DNA of 64,000 bases from Acidobacteriota bacterium (GTDB taxonomy: Bacteria > Acidobacteriota > Terriglobia > Acidiferrales > UBA7541). The notes beneath the pieces were generated by a model that saw only the letters and a list, made by a program, of their open reading frames with translations, ran no database searches and was not told the DNA's origin. The stretch spans positions 20,065 through 84,064 of the forward strand of contig PLUM01000083.1 of assembly GCA_003165465.1 (NCBI GenBank), read 5' to 3'. Shown in pieces: positions 29,590 through 39,186 of the stretch. The position numbers and the translations under genes were made by a program. The first letter of the stretch is position 1; each line of letters starts with the position of its first letter.

Positions 29590-30498
29590 CTATCGGGCAA
29601 TTGTAGCGGGCGCAGCCTCAATTTCCGTCTGCGCCCCTGCGACGAGTTGCCACACGCCTTCTCGCTTCACCCATATGCGAGTAAAGCGATGCGGCTTGCC
29701 GTTTCGCGGCTGGTGCAGGGCTTCCATCACGACCGTGTCTCCGAAGTCGAAGAAGAGGGCTGACAACAACGGAGCCGGTACCGCTCTGGCATTCGTTTCT
29801 TTTTGCTTCTTGATGGCTGCAATCCGGTTCGCTTTGCTGACCAGTACACCTGGAGTAATCCCGAAGTCCTCATCCCCAATGTGCGCGGCCCAGGCGTCCG
29901 CGTCCGCCTGCCAGATCGCCGTGTTCATGGCCTGAAAGGAAGCAATCACTTCGCGGTCGGCTTCCGTCGTGGGCTTGTATGGGATCGTCTTGCACGGATT
30001 CTCGCAGTCCGCCGAACTCGTGCCGCCGTTCGCATAGGCTGGGGATGATGGCGCACGATCCGGAACTTGCTGATAGACGAGCAATCGCCAGCCCGCTGGA
30101 CGCTTCACCCACACGCGTTCGAAACGACCGTTTTGCTGAACACCGAAAACGGATCCGACCTGTCCATGTCGAAAGACTTTGAGGTCTGCGTTGCCTTCGC
30201 TGTCTTTCGCAAACGCGCCAAGGTCCTCGCGGACCTGTTCTTTGGTCGAGCCGATCCCGTTCGAATCAATCCAGGTGAAATTCGCGTCGAGAAGCCCAGC
30301 GACTACATTCTTGTCTTGTTTCGCAACGGCCTGAACGAACGAGTGGTCAGCCTGGGAGACCGCCTGCTCGTCACTTTTATTATTGTCGGCGGCGGCAGCC
30401 TGCCTGCTTGCCAGCGCGCCCGATAGGCCGCCGAACGCAATCGCAATCGCGAGAGATGTTGTGACGAAAATTCTCATAAATGTACCTTTATCACTCAC
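29590..30498 (-). CDS. Secreted double NTF2/DUF4440-like domain protein (paralog 1)
   Basis: RVWVKRPAGWRLLVYQQV and RIWVKREGVWQLVAGAQT internal repeat; CENPCKTIPYKPT linker. Confidence 0.75.
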   Translation of the reverse strand: MSDKGTFMRIFVTTSLAIAIAFGGLSGALASRQAAAADNNKSDEQAVSQADHSFVQAVAKQDKNVVAGLLDANFTWIDSNGIGSTKEQVREDLGAFAKDSEGNADLKVFRHGQVGSVFGVQQNGRFERVWVKRPAGWRLLVYQQVPDRAPSSPAYANGGTSSADCENPCKTIPYKPTTEADREVIASFQAMNTAIWQADADAWAAHIGDEDFGITPGVLVSKANRIAAIKKQKETNARAVPAPLLSALFFDFGDTVVMEALHQPRNGKPHRFTRIWVKREGVWQLVAGAQTEIEAAPATIAR

Positions 30499-30504
30499 CT
30501 TAGC

Positions 30505-31119
30505 TCAGTTCTGGGGCCACGGATGGCATGCAGTGCAGTTGGTTTTGGCATTGTTCCGCTCATGGCATGTGAGGCAACTGTACATGGTCGCCACGCTGGT
30601 GGCTTCCGACATGACTTCCATCTGGGCCACCTGACCGTGGCACATTTCGCACTTCATGCCGGCCTGCACATGTGTGCGATGCGCCCAGTTCACGCCGGGA
30701 AGGACCGTGTAGATGCGCACCCACGGAACGGGCTGCCGGGACTTGTCGAATGCGGCGAGTTTCTGAATGGACGGCTTGCCCTTGGCAGTGGAATGATGGC
30801 AGGACATGCACGTACTGGTGGCCGGGTAGGTCATCAGTTTGCCGGGCTCCGGATTCGTATGGCAATACGTGCACGTCAGCCCCAAGGCCAAGTGCGTTTT
30901 GTGACTGTAAGGGATTGGCTGGACAGGCCCACTAGGATGCAGCGGGTTATCGGGCACCGTCTGCTGAATCATGGGCGACGACGGCGACTGTTGGGCGCAT
31001 AGCGGGATGACCGTCGGCAGAAGCAATGCAGTGGCTTGCGCTGCCACCAGGACGAATATTTTCTTGGTTCGATTCACGAGTACGTCTCCACTGTTCATGC
31101 TTCGTTTTCCGGCATTCAT
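30505..31119 (-). CDS. Periplasmic pentaheme cytochrome (cytochrome c3/c7-like)
   Basis: CTYCH, CMSCH, CEMCH, CLTCH, CTACH after signal peptide. Confidence 0.85.
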   Translation of the reverse strand: MNAGKRSMNSGDVLVNRTKKIFVLVAAQATALLLPTVIPLCAQQSPSSPMIQQTVPDNPLHPSGPVQPIPYSHKTHLALGLTCTYCHTNPEPGKLMTYPATSTCMSCHHSTAKGKPSIQKLAAFDKSRQPVPWVRIYTVLPGVNWAHRTHVQAGMKCEMCHGQVAQMEVMSEATSVATMYSCLTCHERNNAKTNCTACHPWPQN

Positions 31120-32783
31120 GCTTTCTTTCGCAGGACTTCTTCGATGCTAGTACCAAAATCCTTGAGCATCACGACGGCCGCGTTGCGCCCGGGAGCGCCT
31201 GTGACCGAGCCGCCCGGATACGTCGTGGCGCCGGTTTGATACAGCCCCGGGACAGGCATGCGGTATTGCGCCCAGCCGGGCATGGGCCGCATCGCGCCGG
31301 ATTGCGCCGGGCCAGTCGAGCCCGCGTGAATGCTGCCGTGCCAGTTCATCGGATTCTGGCGCTCGATATCGAGAGGACTGTGAACGATCCGCGCAAGGAT
31401 TTTGTCGTCGGTCAGATTCGGAGCGAACTGGCGCAGGTATTTCAGATTCGCGTCGGAAACCCGATCCTTGATCACGTCCCAATGTTGCGGGCCTTCCTTC
31501 AGATCGTAGGGCTGGTAACCGAGAACCTTAACGGTGTGCATTCCCGCCGGGGCCCGCGAAGGATCGGCAATGCTGCAGCAAATGACGTGCAGCGGCGGCT
31601 CATCGACATCCACCGCGTTGATCGCGTAGTCGTAGGCAAAACGCAGGGCCCGCTCGGGCGTGGACATCAGTTCCGTGTGCACGGAGGAGAGCGTGCCGCC
31701 CTGGACTGGATACTTTGGAGGTTCCGTCATGGCGTAATCGGTTTCGAACGCCTGGTAATCCGCCTGCCAGGTATTCACGCCGTCGAGGAAATCGTCGCCC
31801 CACAACTCGCGCGGTGCCATGTTCACGAGATCCTTGACGTGAATCGTGGAAAGCACGGCCTTTTCGGCGCGATACGCACTGCCATCCTCGCATTCCACGC
31901 CCACGCATTTGCCGTTCTCCACGATGAGCCGCTGCACAGATTTGTTGGTGAGGATCACGCCGTCGTGGGCTTGAATGAAACGCGCCAGCGACTGCGTCAA
32001 TTCGCCCGATCCTCCCTTGGGAAGCGGGCGGCTGTGGAGTTGTTGCTGGAACGGACCGTAGGCCGTCCGGCCGGTCATCGGAAATTGAGCCGGCTGGTTT
32101 GACCAGGGGCTCGCCAGCATGAATGCGCGGCAGTGGTCGTCTTCGAAAGTGTCGCGAATAATATCCCATGCGGACATGGCGAGGCGGCGCTGCCAGAACT
32201 TCCCTTTCGGGTGCTCGGCCAAGCGGTCGTTGAGCGATTTTCCAAAACCAATGGGTGCGAAGGTCACGGCGTCGAATACCGGCGCGATGTTTTCATAATC
32301 GGCCATCATCCGGCGATAGGCGGCCGCATCTTTTTTCGAAAATTTCGCAAATTCCGCGACGGTGCGATCCAAATCGCGCCACTGCGTGATGTAGCTCCCA
32401 TCGGGAAAAGGCCTGTGGATCACCGGGTCCGGATAGATATATTCCAGTCCGTAGTCGCCGAGCTTCAATTCGTCATCGCGCATCAGCGGATTGTCAAAGA
32501 TGGAATTGTGCGCCGACGAGCAGGTGTCATGCTTGAACCCGCGCAGCGTCGTCTCGGCGGTCTTGACGCAGCCGCCGATCCTGGGCCGTCCCTCCAAGAC
32601 CAGGCAGCGATAGCCCGCTTTCGCCAAGTAAGCGGCGGTGATGAGGCTATTGTGGCCCGCGCCGGCAACGACAATGTCGAATCGATCGGTCGGCGGCGCT
32701 TTCCCCTCCAGCGAAAGAGATTGAAGAGCGAGAGGCGCCAGCGCCGCTCCCTGTACGAACTCGCGCCGGGTCATTGGACTCAT
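31116..32783 (-). CDS. Tat-exported FAD-dependent oxidoreductase (phytoene-dehydrogenase-like)
   Basis: MTRREFVQGAALAPLAL Tat-like signal; DIVVAGAGHNSLITAAYLAKAGYRCLVLEGRPRIGGCVKT. Confidence 0.85.
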   Translation of the reverse strand: MSPMTRREFVQGAALAPLALQSLSLEGKAPPTDRFDIVVAGAGHNSLITAAYLAKAGYRCLVLEGRPRIGGCVKTAETTLRGFKHDTCSSAHNSIFDNPLMRDDELKLGDYGLEYIYPDPVIHRPFPDGSYITQWRDLDRTVAEFAKFSKKDAAAYRRMMADYENIAPVFDAVTFAPIGFGKSLNDRLAEHPKGKFWQRRLAMSAWDIIRDTFEDDHCRAFMLASPWSNQPAQFPMTGRTAYGPFQQQLHSRPLPKGGSGELTQSLARFIQAHDGVILTNKSVQRLIVENGKCVGVECEDGSAYRAEKAVLSTIHVKDLVNMAPRELWGDDFLDGVNTWQADYQAFETDYAMTEPPKYPVQGGTLSSVHTELMSTPERALRFAYDYAINAVDVDEPPLHVICCSIADPSRAPAGMHTVKVLGYQPYDLKEGPQHWDVIKDRVSDANLKYLRQFAPNLTDDKILARIVHSPLDIERQNPMNWHGSIHAGSTGPAQSGAMRPMPGWAQYRMPVPGLYQTGATTYPGGSVTGAPGRNAAVVMLKDFGTSIEEVLRKKA

Positions 32784-33071
32784 TCGGTTTCTCCTATTGC
32801 ACGGAAGAAATGAAACTTACCAAGCACTGATGGATGCCAGGAAAATCGCCGCCATCTTTTTTTGAGGCAGAAGAGGCGAGGCCTGCGCTGTTATTTCGGT
32901 CCGCCTCCGCGAGCGACTTTGCCATTTTGGGCATCCCTTCCGGAAAGTCGCGGTGACGCCCGACACATTGGGATGTGATGCAGAGCACTGATGCCTATGA
33001 TCGTTAACTGACAATGTCCACAGCGTATCGAATTGTCTGCTTCGTGATGATTCTGACTTCAAGGAGAGTGT

Positions 33072-33938
33072 ATGAAACGTTTGATCGCACGTGCTCTTGT
33101 CATGGGCATTCTGTGGGCTATCACACTCGCCGCGCTGGCAAGCAGGCCGGTTGCCGCCGCGAGTCCTAAGAACGAGCAAGAGAAGGCTGTCGCACAAGCC
33201 GACCATTCCTTGACCGAGGCCCTCGGGAATGCGGACAAGACGGCCGTGGCAGCGCTCCTGGACGAAAATTTTGAATGGACGGATGTCAATGGAAAGGCGC
33301 GGACCAAGGCGGATGCCCTGGAGAACCTCACCGCGCTCTCGAAGGACACGGGCGGCGAAACCGGCGTGATGACCTACTCCTATGAGCAGGTCGGGCGCGT
33401 CGCGGGGACTCACAACAATACGCATTTTGTGCGTCTATGGGTGAAGCGTCCCGCGGGCTGGCGCGCGTTTATTTATTTGGAAACGCCCGCTCCCGCCTCT
33501 CCGCAAAAGCCCTCAAAACCCCGACCGGGCGATGACGTATGCGAGAATCCTTGCAAAACAATGCCGTATACGCCAACAACGGCAGCGCAACAGGGAGCCA
33601 TGGATGCGTGGAAAGGAACGAAGATGGCCGAATGGAAGGCGCTCCCAGACGAATGGAAAAACTATGTTGGCGAAAGCATGGTGGTGATCAGCCCCAGCCA
33701 GTACCTCGATAAAGCAGGACGGCTGGCACTTCTCGTTTCGCAGAAAGACGCCTATGGAACCGGTTCGCCCAGCCCCGCGGTCGTGTCCATGAAGATGTAT
33801 GATTTCGGGGATGTGGTGATCATGACATCGCATCACGCGCCGAATGCCGCCGGCATCGCCGCATATGCCGTCCGATTATTTACGAACGAAGAAGGCAATT
33901 GGAAGATTGTGTTGAGCTCGCAAACGGATATTAAATAG
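33072..33938 (+). CDS. Secreted double NTF2/DUF4440-like domain protein (paralog 2)
   Basis: QADHSLTEALGNADKTAVAALLDENFEWTDVNGKARTK; CENPCKTMPYTPT linker. Confidence 0.75.
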   Translation: MKRLIARALVMGILWAITLAALASRPVAAASPKNEQEKAVAQADHSLTEALGNADKTAVAALLDENFEWTDVNGKARTKADALENLTALSKDTGGETGVMTYSYEQVGRVAGTHNNTHFVRLWVKRPAGWRAFIYLETPAPASPQKPSKPRPGDDVCENPCKTMPYTPTTAAQQGAMDAWKGTKMAEWKALPDEWKNYVGESMVVISPSQYLDKAGRLALLVSQKDAYGTGSPSPAVVSMKMYDFGDVVIMTSHHAPNAAGIAAYAVRLFTNEEGNWKIVLSSQTDIK

Positions 33939-34010
33939 CGAACCAGCAGGAGCGTGGACAGGTTGGCAATCGTTTTTGTGGACATTCCGGCTTAGAGGAG
34001 GAATTCAGAA

Positions 34011-34907
34011 ATGAAACGTTTCATTAAACTGGCGGTTGTTGGTGGCGTGGTGATCGCTGTCTTTTGTGCAGTGCTGGCTATCCAGTCTGTTGCCGCGGCC
34101 GGCGACGATCAGGCTATTCTCCAGGCCGATCATTCGTTGCTTCAGGCCCTCGCAAAAGCGGACAAGCCCGCCGTGAGCGCTCTGCTGGACGAGAAATTCG
34201 AATGGACGGACGTGGATGGAAAAATACAGAACAAGGCGGAGGCCCTAGGCGACCTGGCCGCGCTCGCAAAGGACAACGAAGGCGACACGGACGTGAAAAC
34301 GCATTTCTATGGCGAGCTGGACATCATCTTCGGCTTTCACCATAACGTGCGTTTTTCGCGCATTTGGGTGAAGCGCCCGGCAGGCTGGCGCGTCATCACC
34401 GATTTGGACACAGCCAGGCCCCCGCAGACTTCTGCAGCGGCCCCACCACCCGCAGCCAGCGGAGCGGCGGGAGACTGCGACAATCCTTGCAGAACCCTGC
34501 CACCCACGCAAATGACGGCGGCCGACAAAGCCGTGCTTCTGGAATGGCAAAAGACGAAGGTCGACGAATGGCATCCGGACGCAGCGGACTGGGGGACTCA
34601 TGTCTCGGACGATTTCCTGATCATGAATGACCGGTCCGAACGAAACAAGGCGGAGCGCGTGGACTTTGGCAAGAAGCAACAAGCGGCGGGGATCAGCGCG
34701 CCGGGCGATCCGATTACCTCCTTGACCATGTTGGACTTCGGGAACGCGGTGATGATGATCTCTCATCACGTGCCCTATCGAGGCGGAAAGCCTTATTACA
34801 ATGTGCGCGTATTTGTAAACCAGAACGGTCACTGGCCGATTGCCTGGAGCCAACAGACAACGATTCAGTCTGCTGCCCCAGTGCCTGCCGTGGGAGCCCC
34901 CAAATAG
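34011..34907 (+). CDS. Secreted double NTF2/DUF4440-like domain protein (paralog 3)
   Basis: QADHSLLQALAKADKPAVSALLDEKFEWTDVDGKIQNKAEAL; CDNPCRTLPPTQMT linker. Confidence 0.75.
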   Translation: MKRFIKLAVVGGVVIAVFCAVLAIQSVAAAGDDQAILQADHSLLQALAKADKPAVSALLDEKFEWTDVDGKIQNKAEALGDLAALAKDNEGDTDVKTHFYGELDIIFGFHHNVRFSRIWVKRPAGWRVITDLDTARPPQTSAAAPPPAASGAAGDCDNPCRTLPPTQMTAADKAVLLEWQKTKVDEWHPDAADWGTHVSDDFLIMNDRSERNKAERVDFGKKQQAAGISAPGDPITSLTMLDFGNAVMMISHHVPYRGGKPYYNVRVFVNQNGHWPIAWSQQTTIQSAAPVPAVGAPK

Positions 34908-34996
34908 GTTGGCGGTCTTTCGTGCCGCAGTTGCAAAGGCCAGCCATGTCGTGCCTCTGCATCTGCGGCAGAACTAAAATGCGTCGCCATTGCGCT

Positions 34997-35025
34997 GTAG
35001 GGGCACGGCAATGCCGTGCCCCTAC
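34997..35025. repeat. 29-bp GTAG...CTAC palindrome
   Basis: gtaggggcacggcaatgccgtgcccctac. Confidence 0.85.
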
Positions 35026-35124
35026 TTCGATTGAGCCGTGTTTCTTAGGAGAAACGCAGTCGAGCGGCGCATGTAAGGTCATGTGCCGCTGGGTGCGATC
35101 CCGATGTTGCCGCAAGGAGGAAAT

Positions 35125-36585
35125 GTGTCTGAATCGAACAAGCAGAATCCTTCCAAGACAATGGTAGAGAGGCGCGAGTTTCTCGGCGGGGCGGCTACGC
35201 TGGCGGGCGCGTCGCTGATCGGCGGCGCTGCCGGATCGACCATGCTGGGCTTGCCGGCTGCCGCGGCCATGTCTCCTCCTGCGGAGCCGTTGCCCGCGCC
35301 TGCGCCCGTGATGTCGCCCGAAGTCGAGCACCGGACCAAGCGCTGGCAGGAGCAGCGCTGGCTGCTCGACACGGTCATCCAGCTGATTGGCCCGGACTGG
35401 GACGAAGGACGCTTGAACGGACAGGTGGTGGATCTCTGCGGCCCGGACGTGTTGGGCGATGTCGCCGGGATTCGCGGGCGCATACATAAATTCAACGATT
35501 TGACGCGCGAATTCGCGCGGGCCGCCGTACGCCGCGAGAAGATGGCGCGGCAGAGCGAGGCGCAGGGAAACACGATCGCGGCGCGCGAGGACTATTTCAT
35601 GGCGGCGATTCTCTATATGTACGCGCTGTGGCCCATCTTCGAAAAGACGCGCGAACTCGTGGCGCTCAACGACCGAAAAAATACCTGCTACGCGAAGTAC
35701 ATCCAGTTCGCGGACCATGAGATTCGGCGCGTCGAGATTCCTCTTGGCAACACCGGAAAATCGCTGCCGGGCTATCTGCATCTTCCGCCGAACCGGACGG
35801 ACCGCGTGTCCTGCGTGTGGGATATCATCGGCGTAGGCGGAACGCGGGAGCGCTCGAGCGCGCTCTACGGCGACAAGCTGCGCGAGCGAGGCATCGCCAC
35901 GCTGGGCCTCGATGGGCCAGGCCACGGCGAGAGCATCCTCCGCGAGATTTACGTCAATCCCTCGATCTGGATGGATGCCGGCCAGTCCGTTCTGTCGTGG
36001 CTGCGTTCGCAAAAAGAAATCGATCCCGAGCGTATCGCTCTGAGCGGCACGAGCATGGGCACGTGTTTTGCGACGCAAATTGCCTCGGTCGACGACCGGC
36101 TTAAGGGTGTCGCGACACGCGCCATGACCCACGAGCCTGGGCTTCATTCCCTGCTCGAGATGGACTCGCCTTCCTGGAAACTCCGGTTCATGTTCATGGC
36201 GGGCTTGCAGACCGAAGAGCAGATGGACAAGATGTGGCAGCCGTTTTCCGTGCTCAACCTGGGAAGCAAAATCAAATGCCCGTATCTGACGGTCGCGGGC
36301 GAGGACGACCAGCTCAGCCGCATTGAATACACGTATCAAATGCTGGACGCGATCGCGGCGCCAAAACAAATGCTGCTGTATGAAGGCACGAATCATGGAG
36401 TCGCCGGATCCCCCGCGGCAACCAACGGCCCGAACCCGCGCACGTTCATCGCGGATTGGCTGAAGGACCGCCTGGATGGCAAGCCGATGGAAACCAAACA
36501 CATGAAGGTGGACGCGGCCGGGACGGTGCACGAATCCACGTTCGAAGAGGCGCGCAAATCCCTGTCTTTATTGTTTCTGACGTAA
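35125..36585 (+). CDS. Tat-exported alpha/beta hydrolase
   Basis: GTG start at 35125 after AAGGAGG; ERREFLGGAATLAGASLIGGAAG; GLDGPGHGES, ALSGTSMG nucleophile elbow. Confidence 0.82.
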   Translation: MSESNKQNPSKTMVERREFLGGAATLAGASLIGGAAGSTMLGLPAAAAMSPPAEPLPAPAPVMSPEVEHRTKRWQEQRWLLDTVIQLIGPDWDEGRLNGQVVDLCGPDVLGDVAGIRGRIHKFNDLTREFARAAVRREKMARQSEAQGNTIAAREDYFMAAILYMYALWPIFEKTRELVALNDRKNTCYAKYIQFADHEIRRVEIPLGNTGKSLPGYLHLPPNRTDRVSCVWDIIGVGGTRERSSALYGDKLRERGIATLGLDGPGHGESILREIYVNPSIWMDAGQSVLSWLRSQKEIDPERIALSGTSMGTCFATQIASVDDRLKGVATRAMTHEPGLHSLLEMDSPSWKLRFMFMAGLQTEEQMDKMWQPFSVLNLGSKIKCPYLTVAGEDDQLSRIEYTYQMLDAIAAPKQMLLYEGTNHGVAGSPAATNGPNPRTFIADWLKDRLDGKPMETKHMKVDAAGTVHESTFEEARKSLSLLFLT

Positions 36586-36685
36586 CCCCACGGGCCAGGA
36601 ACGCAGAGCGGATTTTCGCCAAATAGCCGCGACGGCTGAAAGCTGGAAAGTTAACTAGCGGATGCTCAATGGTTTGGAGAAAAGA

Positions 36686-36730
36686 TGGAGCCGAGGCCCG
36701 GACTTGAACCGGGGACCTGTCGATTACGAA
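36686..36730. repeat. attL: 45-bp direct repeat = duplicated 3' end of tRNA-Thr
   Basis: tggagccgaggcccggacttgaaccggggacctgtcgattacgaa, identical to 50037..50081. Confidence 0.93.
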
Positions 36731-36852
36731 GCGTGGGAGAAGCTTCTACTGCCATTTGTTAAATTGTGCGATTCTCTGCTATTCATGCGGCTTCCAGCAT
36801 GGTCGTAAGGCTTGAGTGACTACTGCCAATTAATGCGAATTGTGATGTGGAC

Positions 36853-36873
36853 GTGCACCAATTCGCGTACCAA
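36853..36873. promoter_or_regulatory. Putative integrase arm-type site (left)
   Basis: gtgcaccaattcgcgtaccaa; matches 21-bp direct-repeat pairs at 44696 and 49970. Confidence 0.5.
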
Positions 36874-36907
36874 ATTTTCTAGGCTTGACGCTGGCGCCAT
36901 GAGCCTC

Positions 36908-37333
36908 TCATTCCCCTAGAAGCGCCTGCGCACTGCGAAGACGGCGCGTGAGATGGTCGATGTCCTCAGTAATGCGGCTCTCGGGGTGGACTCTGTCGTA
37001 TTCGATCTTGATTGTAGCTAGACGCTGATACAATCGAGTGTGACATCTGTCGCAATGGCCGGTGCTCGCATGGCTGACCGTTTTCTTTCCACATGCCCGG
37101 CAACCCCATTTCTCGAAATAAAGGCTCCACTTCCGCTGCTCGAACACATCCTGAATCCGGCGAGTCTCTTGGGCCGCTTCTTTCAATCGGAAGTCTGGCT
37201 CCAATTGACCGCCGTTTCGCGCGGTCATCATCTCTTCCAACTGTTCCCTAACGAAACCACGGAGCATTGCTTTCATGTCCGCAGGCGACGGTTTGCGCAC
37301 AATCTCTATGCTGACGTTCTTTTTCCGTGGCAT
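36908..37333 (-). CDS. Hypothetical zinc-ribbon-like protein
   Basis: 141 aa; CRACGKKTVSHASTGHCDRCHTR. Confidence 0.6.
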   Translation of the reverse strand: MPRKKNVSIEIVRKPSPADMKAMLRGFVREQLEEMMTARNGGQLEPDFRLKEAAQETRRIQDVFEQRKWSLYFEKWGCRACGKKTVSHASTGHCDRCHTRLYQRLATIKIEYDRVHPESRITEDIDHLTRRLRSAQALLGE

Positions 37334-37342
37334 GACAGCCTC

Positions 37343-38467
37343 CTATCCTCGTGGGTGACATTTCTTGTGAATGTCGATCAATTGTCCCGGCGTGACGTGC
37401 GTGTAGATCATCGTGTCTGAAACGGAGCTATGCCCTAGTAGTTCCTGGATGCCTCGCAGGTCCGCTCCGTCGGCTAGCAAGTGAGTCGAAAAGGCGTGCC
37501 GGAATGAGTGTGGGTGTATGCCCGCGATCCCGGCCCGCACAGCCGCCCGTTTCACGATGCGGAGCAGTTGGCGCGTGCTGATAGGCAGGTTATGTTTCGT
37601 GCGCGTGGTATTTGCGGAGCCGATTAGCGTCAGGAATTTGGACTGAGCCTCGTCACGCGACATTTTAGAGACGCTTCCAAGCCATTGCTTGTGCTGGATG
37701 CCCGGCCCGCCATCCTTGGGGTATTCGCGCCAGTATCCGTACCACCATCCGCCGGGTGTGCTCTTTGGTCTGACTTTCGAGACGGTAAACTTCTGCCCAA
37801 GGAAATCGTCTTGGAACAGAAAGCCTTCGCGCCGATCACCCAGGTAGGCGAGCAGGGCTTCCCGCGCCATGCGGCCGAAAAGCACGTCCCTTTCTTTTTT
37901 TCCCTTGCCGAGCACGCGAATCGTGCCAATCTCGCCATCTGAAAAATCAATGTCCTCGTACCGCATTCCCGCCACTTCGGCCACACGGCATCCGGTTGCA
38001 TAGAAGGTTTCGAGAATGGCGCGGTCGCGTGGTGATTTTGTTGCCTCGATGATCTTGCGGGCTTCTTTGACCGTGGGGAATCGCGGAAGATGCCTGTGCC
38101 GTATACGAGTCCTGATAAACCGGGCGACATTGGTACTCACTACGCCGCCGAGTTTCAGGAATCCAAAGAATGCGCGTAACCCGTAAAGTTTTTGTTCGAG
38201 GCTACTAGACCCGATGCCGCGCCCTTGAAGGGACGCGAAATACTCCCTTATGTCGATATGCTTAATTTCGGTAAGACTGCGGGAGCCGATGAACCGGCAA
38301 AAGTCGGCTATCAGGGGAGCGTATGATCTGCGGGTGTGTGACGAGTATTCCTGAATCTCAAGCCATTGTGAGAACTTCGCGGCCAAGCAGAGATTGTCCT
38401 TCGCGTAGGAACGGATGGGCTTGCTGTTTGGGAATCGTGCGGAATCGACTACACTTTGCAAAGCCAT
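37343..38467 (-). CDS. Tyrosine recombinase with inserted arm-like domain
   Basis: HSFRHAFSTHLLADGADLRGIQELLGHSSVSDTMIYTHV; ~67-aa insertion GGWWYGYWREYPKDGGPGIQHKQWLGSVSKMSRDEAQ in the catalytic domain. Confidence 0.88.
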   Translation of the reverse strand: MALQSVVDSARFPNSKPIRSYAKDNLCLAAKFSQWLEIQEYSSHTRRSYAPLIADFCRFIGSRSLTEIKHIDIREYFASLQGRGIGSSSLEQKLYGLRAFFGFLKLGGVVSTNVARFIRTRIRHRHLPRFPTVKEARKIIEATKSPRDRAILETFYATGCRVAEVAGMRYEDIDFSDGEIGTIRVLGKGKKERDVLFGRMAREALLAYLGDRREGFLFQDDFLGQKFTVSKVRPKSTPGGWWYGYWREYPKDGGPGIQHKQWLGSVSKMSRDEAQSKFLTLIGSANTTRTKHNLPISTRQLLRIVKRAAVRAGIAGIHPHSFRHAFSTHLLADGADLRGIQELLGHSSVSDTMIYTHVTPGQLIDIHKKCHPRG

Positions 38468-38533
38468 TTGACACCTCCGCGTGTCATTCGGTTAGGGGCG
38501 TGTCGGTGTTGGATGCACCGGCGCGTCCCGTTC

Positions 38534-38662
38534 TTACTTCTTTTTCAGATATGCCTCGATTGCTTTGCGGATCAACGCGCTAACAGGCGCTCCGGTCTTT
38601 TCAGAAATGACTTTGAGCTTTTTTACGTGATCGTCCTTGAGCCAGATGTTCGTGCGCTTCAT
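38534..38662 (-). CDS. Ribbon-helix-helix-like DNA-binding protein (42 aa)
   Basis: Below ORF-track cutoff; MKRTNIWLKDDHVKKLKVISEKTGAPVSALIRKAIEAYLKKK. Confidence 0.8.
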   Translation of the reverse strand: MKRTNIWLKDDHVKKLKVISEKTGAPVSALIRKAIEAYLKKK

Positions 38663-38739
38663 ATGCGCTCTTATACACCTATGCGCAGAACTGTGTCAAG
38701 GTCCCATCTATTGCGGTAGTGGTACAGGTTGAAATTTGA

Positions 38740-39186
38740 TTAGGCAATCTTGACGAGGGTGTCCGATTTCTGCTCCAGCTCTTGTTTTTGCTTTGTCCTG
38801 CCGTAAACGAAAACAACTGCCAAACTTGCGAGAGCGGTAATAATCGACGCAAGCCCAGCCGCACCCTTTCCTAATTGAATGAGGTAGACACCGCCTCCTA
38901 TCGCAGTCATGCAAATGATGAAACCGTAGATTGGGCCTCTCTTCGAGTTGTGACAGTTTGCAGTTACCACCGTTTTTTCTAGTTCCTGTCGGTGCGCGGC
39001 TTGCTTTTCGGCCATAGCAATAATTCGATCAGCCGCGCCAGGATGAGCTTCGTTATACTTCACTAAAATATCAGGATGAGGAAGCGGGCCTGCGTAGTGA
39101 ACCCCAGAAGCAGTTATTTGGAAAGTTCCAGCTTGTTGCAGGTTTTGTCGAGCCAACTGTCGGCGGAGCTTATCTTGCTTGCTCAA
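38740..39186 (-). CDS. DUF2335-like two-TM membrane protein
   Basis: ITASGVHYAGPLPHPDILVKYNEAHPGAADRIIAMAEKQAAHRQELE followed by two TM segments. Confidence 0.7.
   Translation of the reverse strand: MSKQDKLRRQLARQNLQQAGTFQITASGVHYAGPLPHPDILVKYNEAHPGAADRIIAMAEKQAAHRQELEKTVVTANCHNSKRGPIYGFIICMTAIGGGVYLIQLGKGAAGLASIITALASLAVVFVYGRTKQKQELEQKSDTLVKIA

Noticed and set aside
34714-36531. 605-aa minus-strand ORF antisense to the alpha/beta hydrolase
   Set aside because: Shadow ORF; opposite strand has a Tat signal, RBS and hydrolase motifs.
36686-36730. A second tRNA gene at 36.69 kb
   Set aside because: Only the 3' 45 bp of tRNA-Thr is present; the 5' half is missing, so it is an att remnant.
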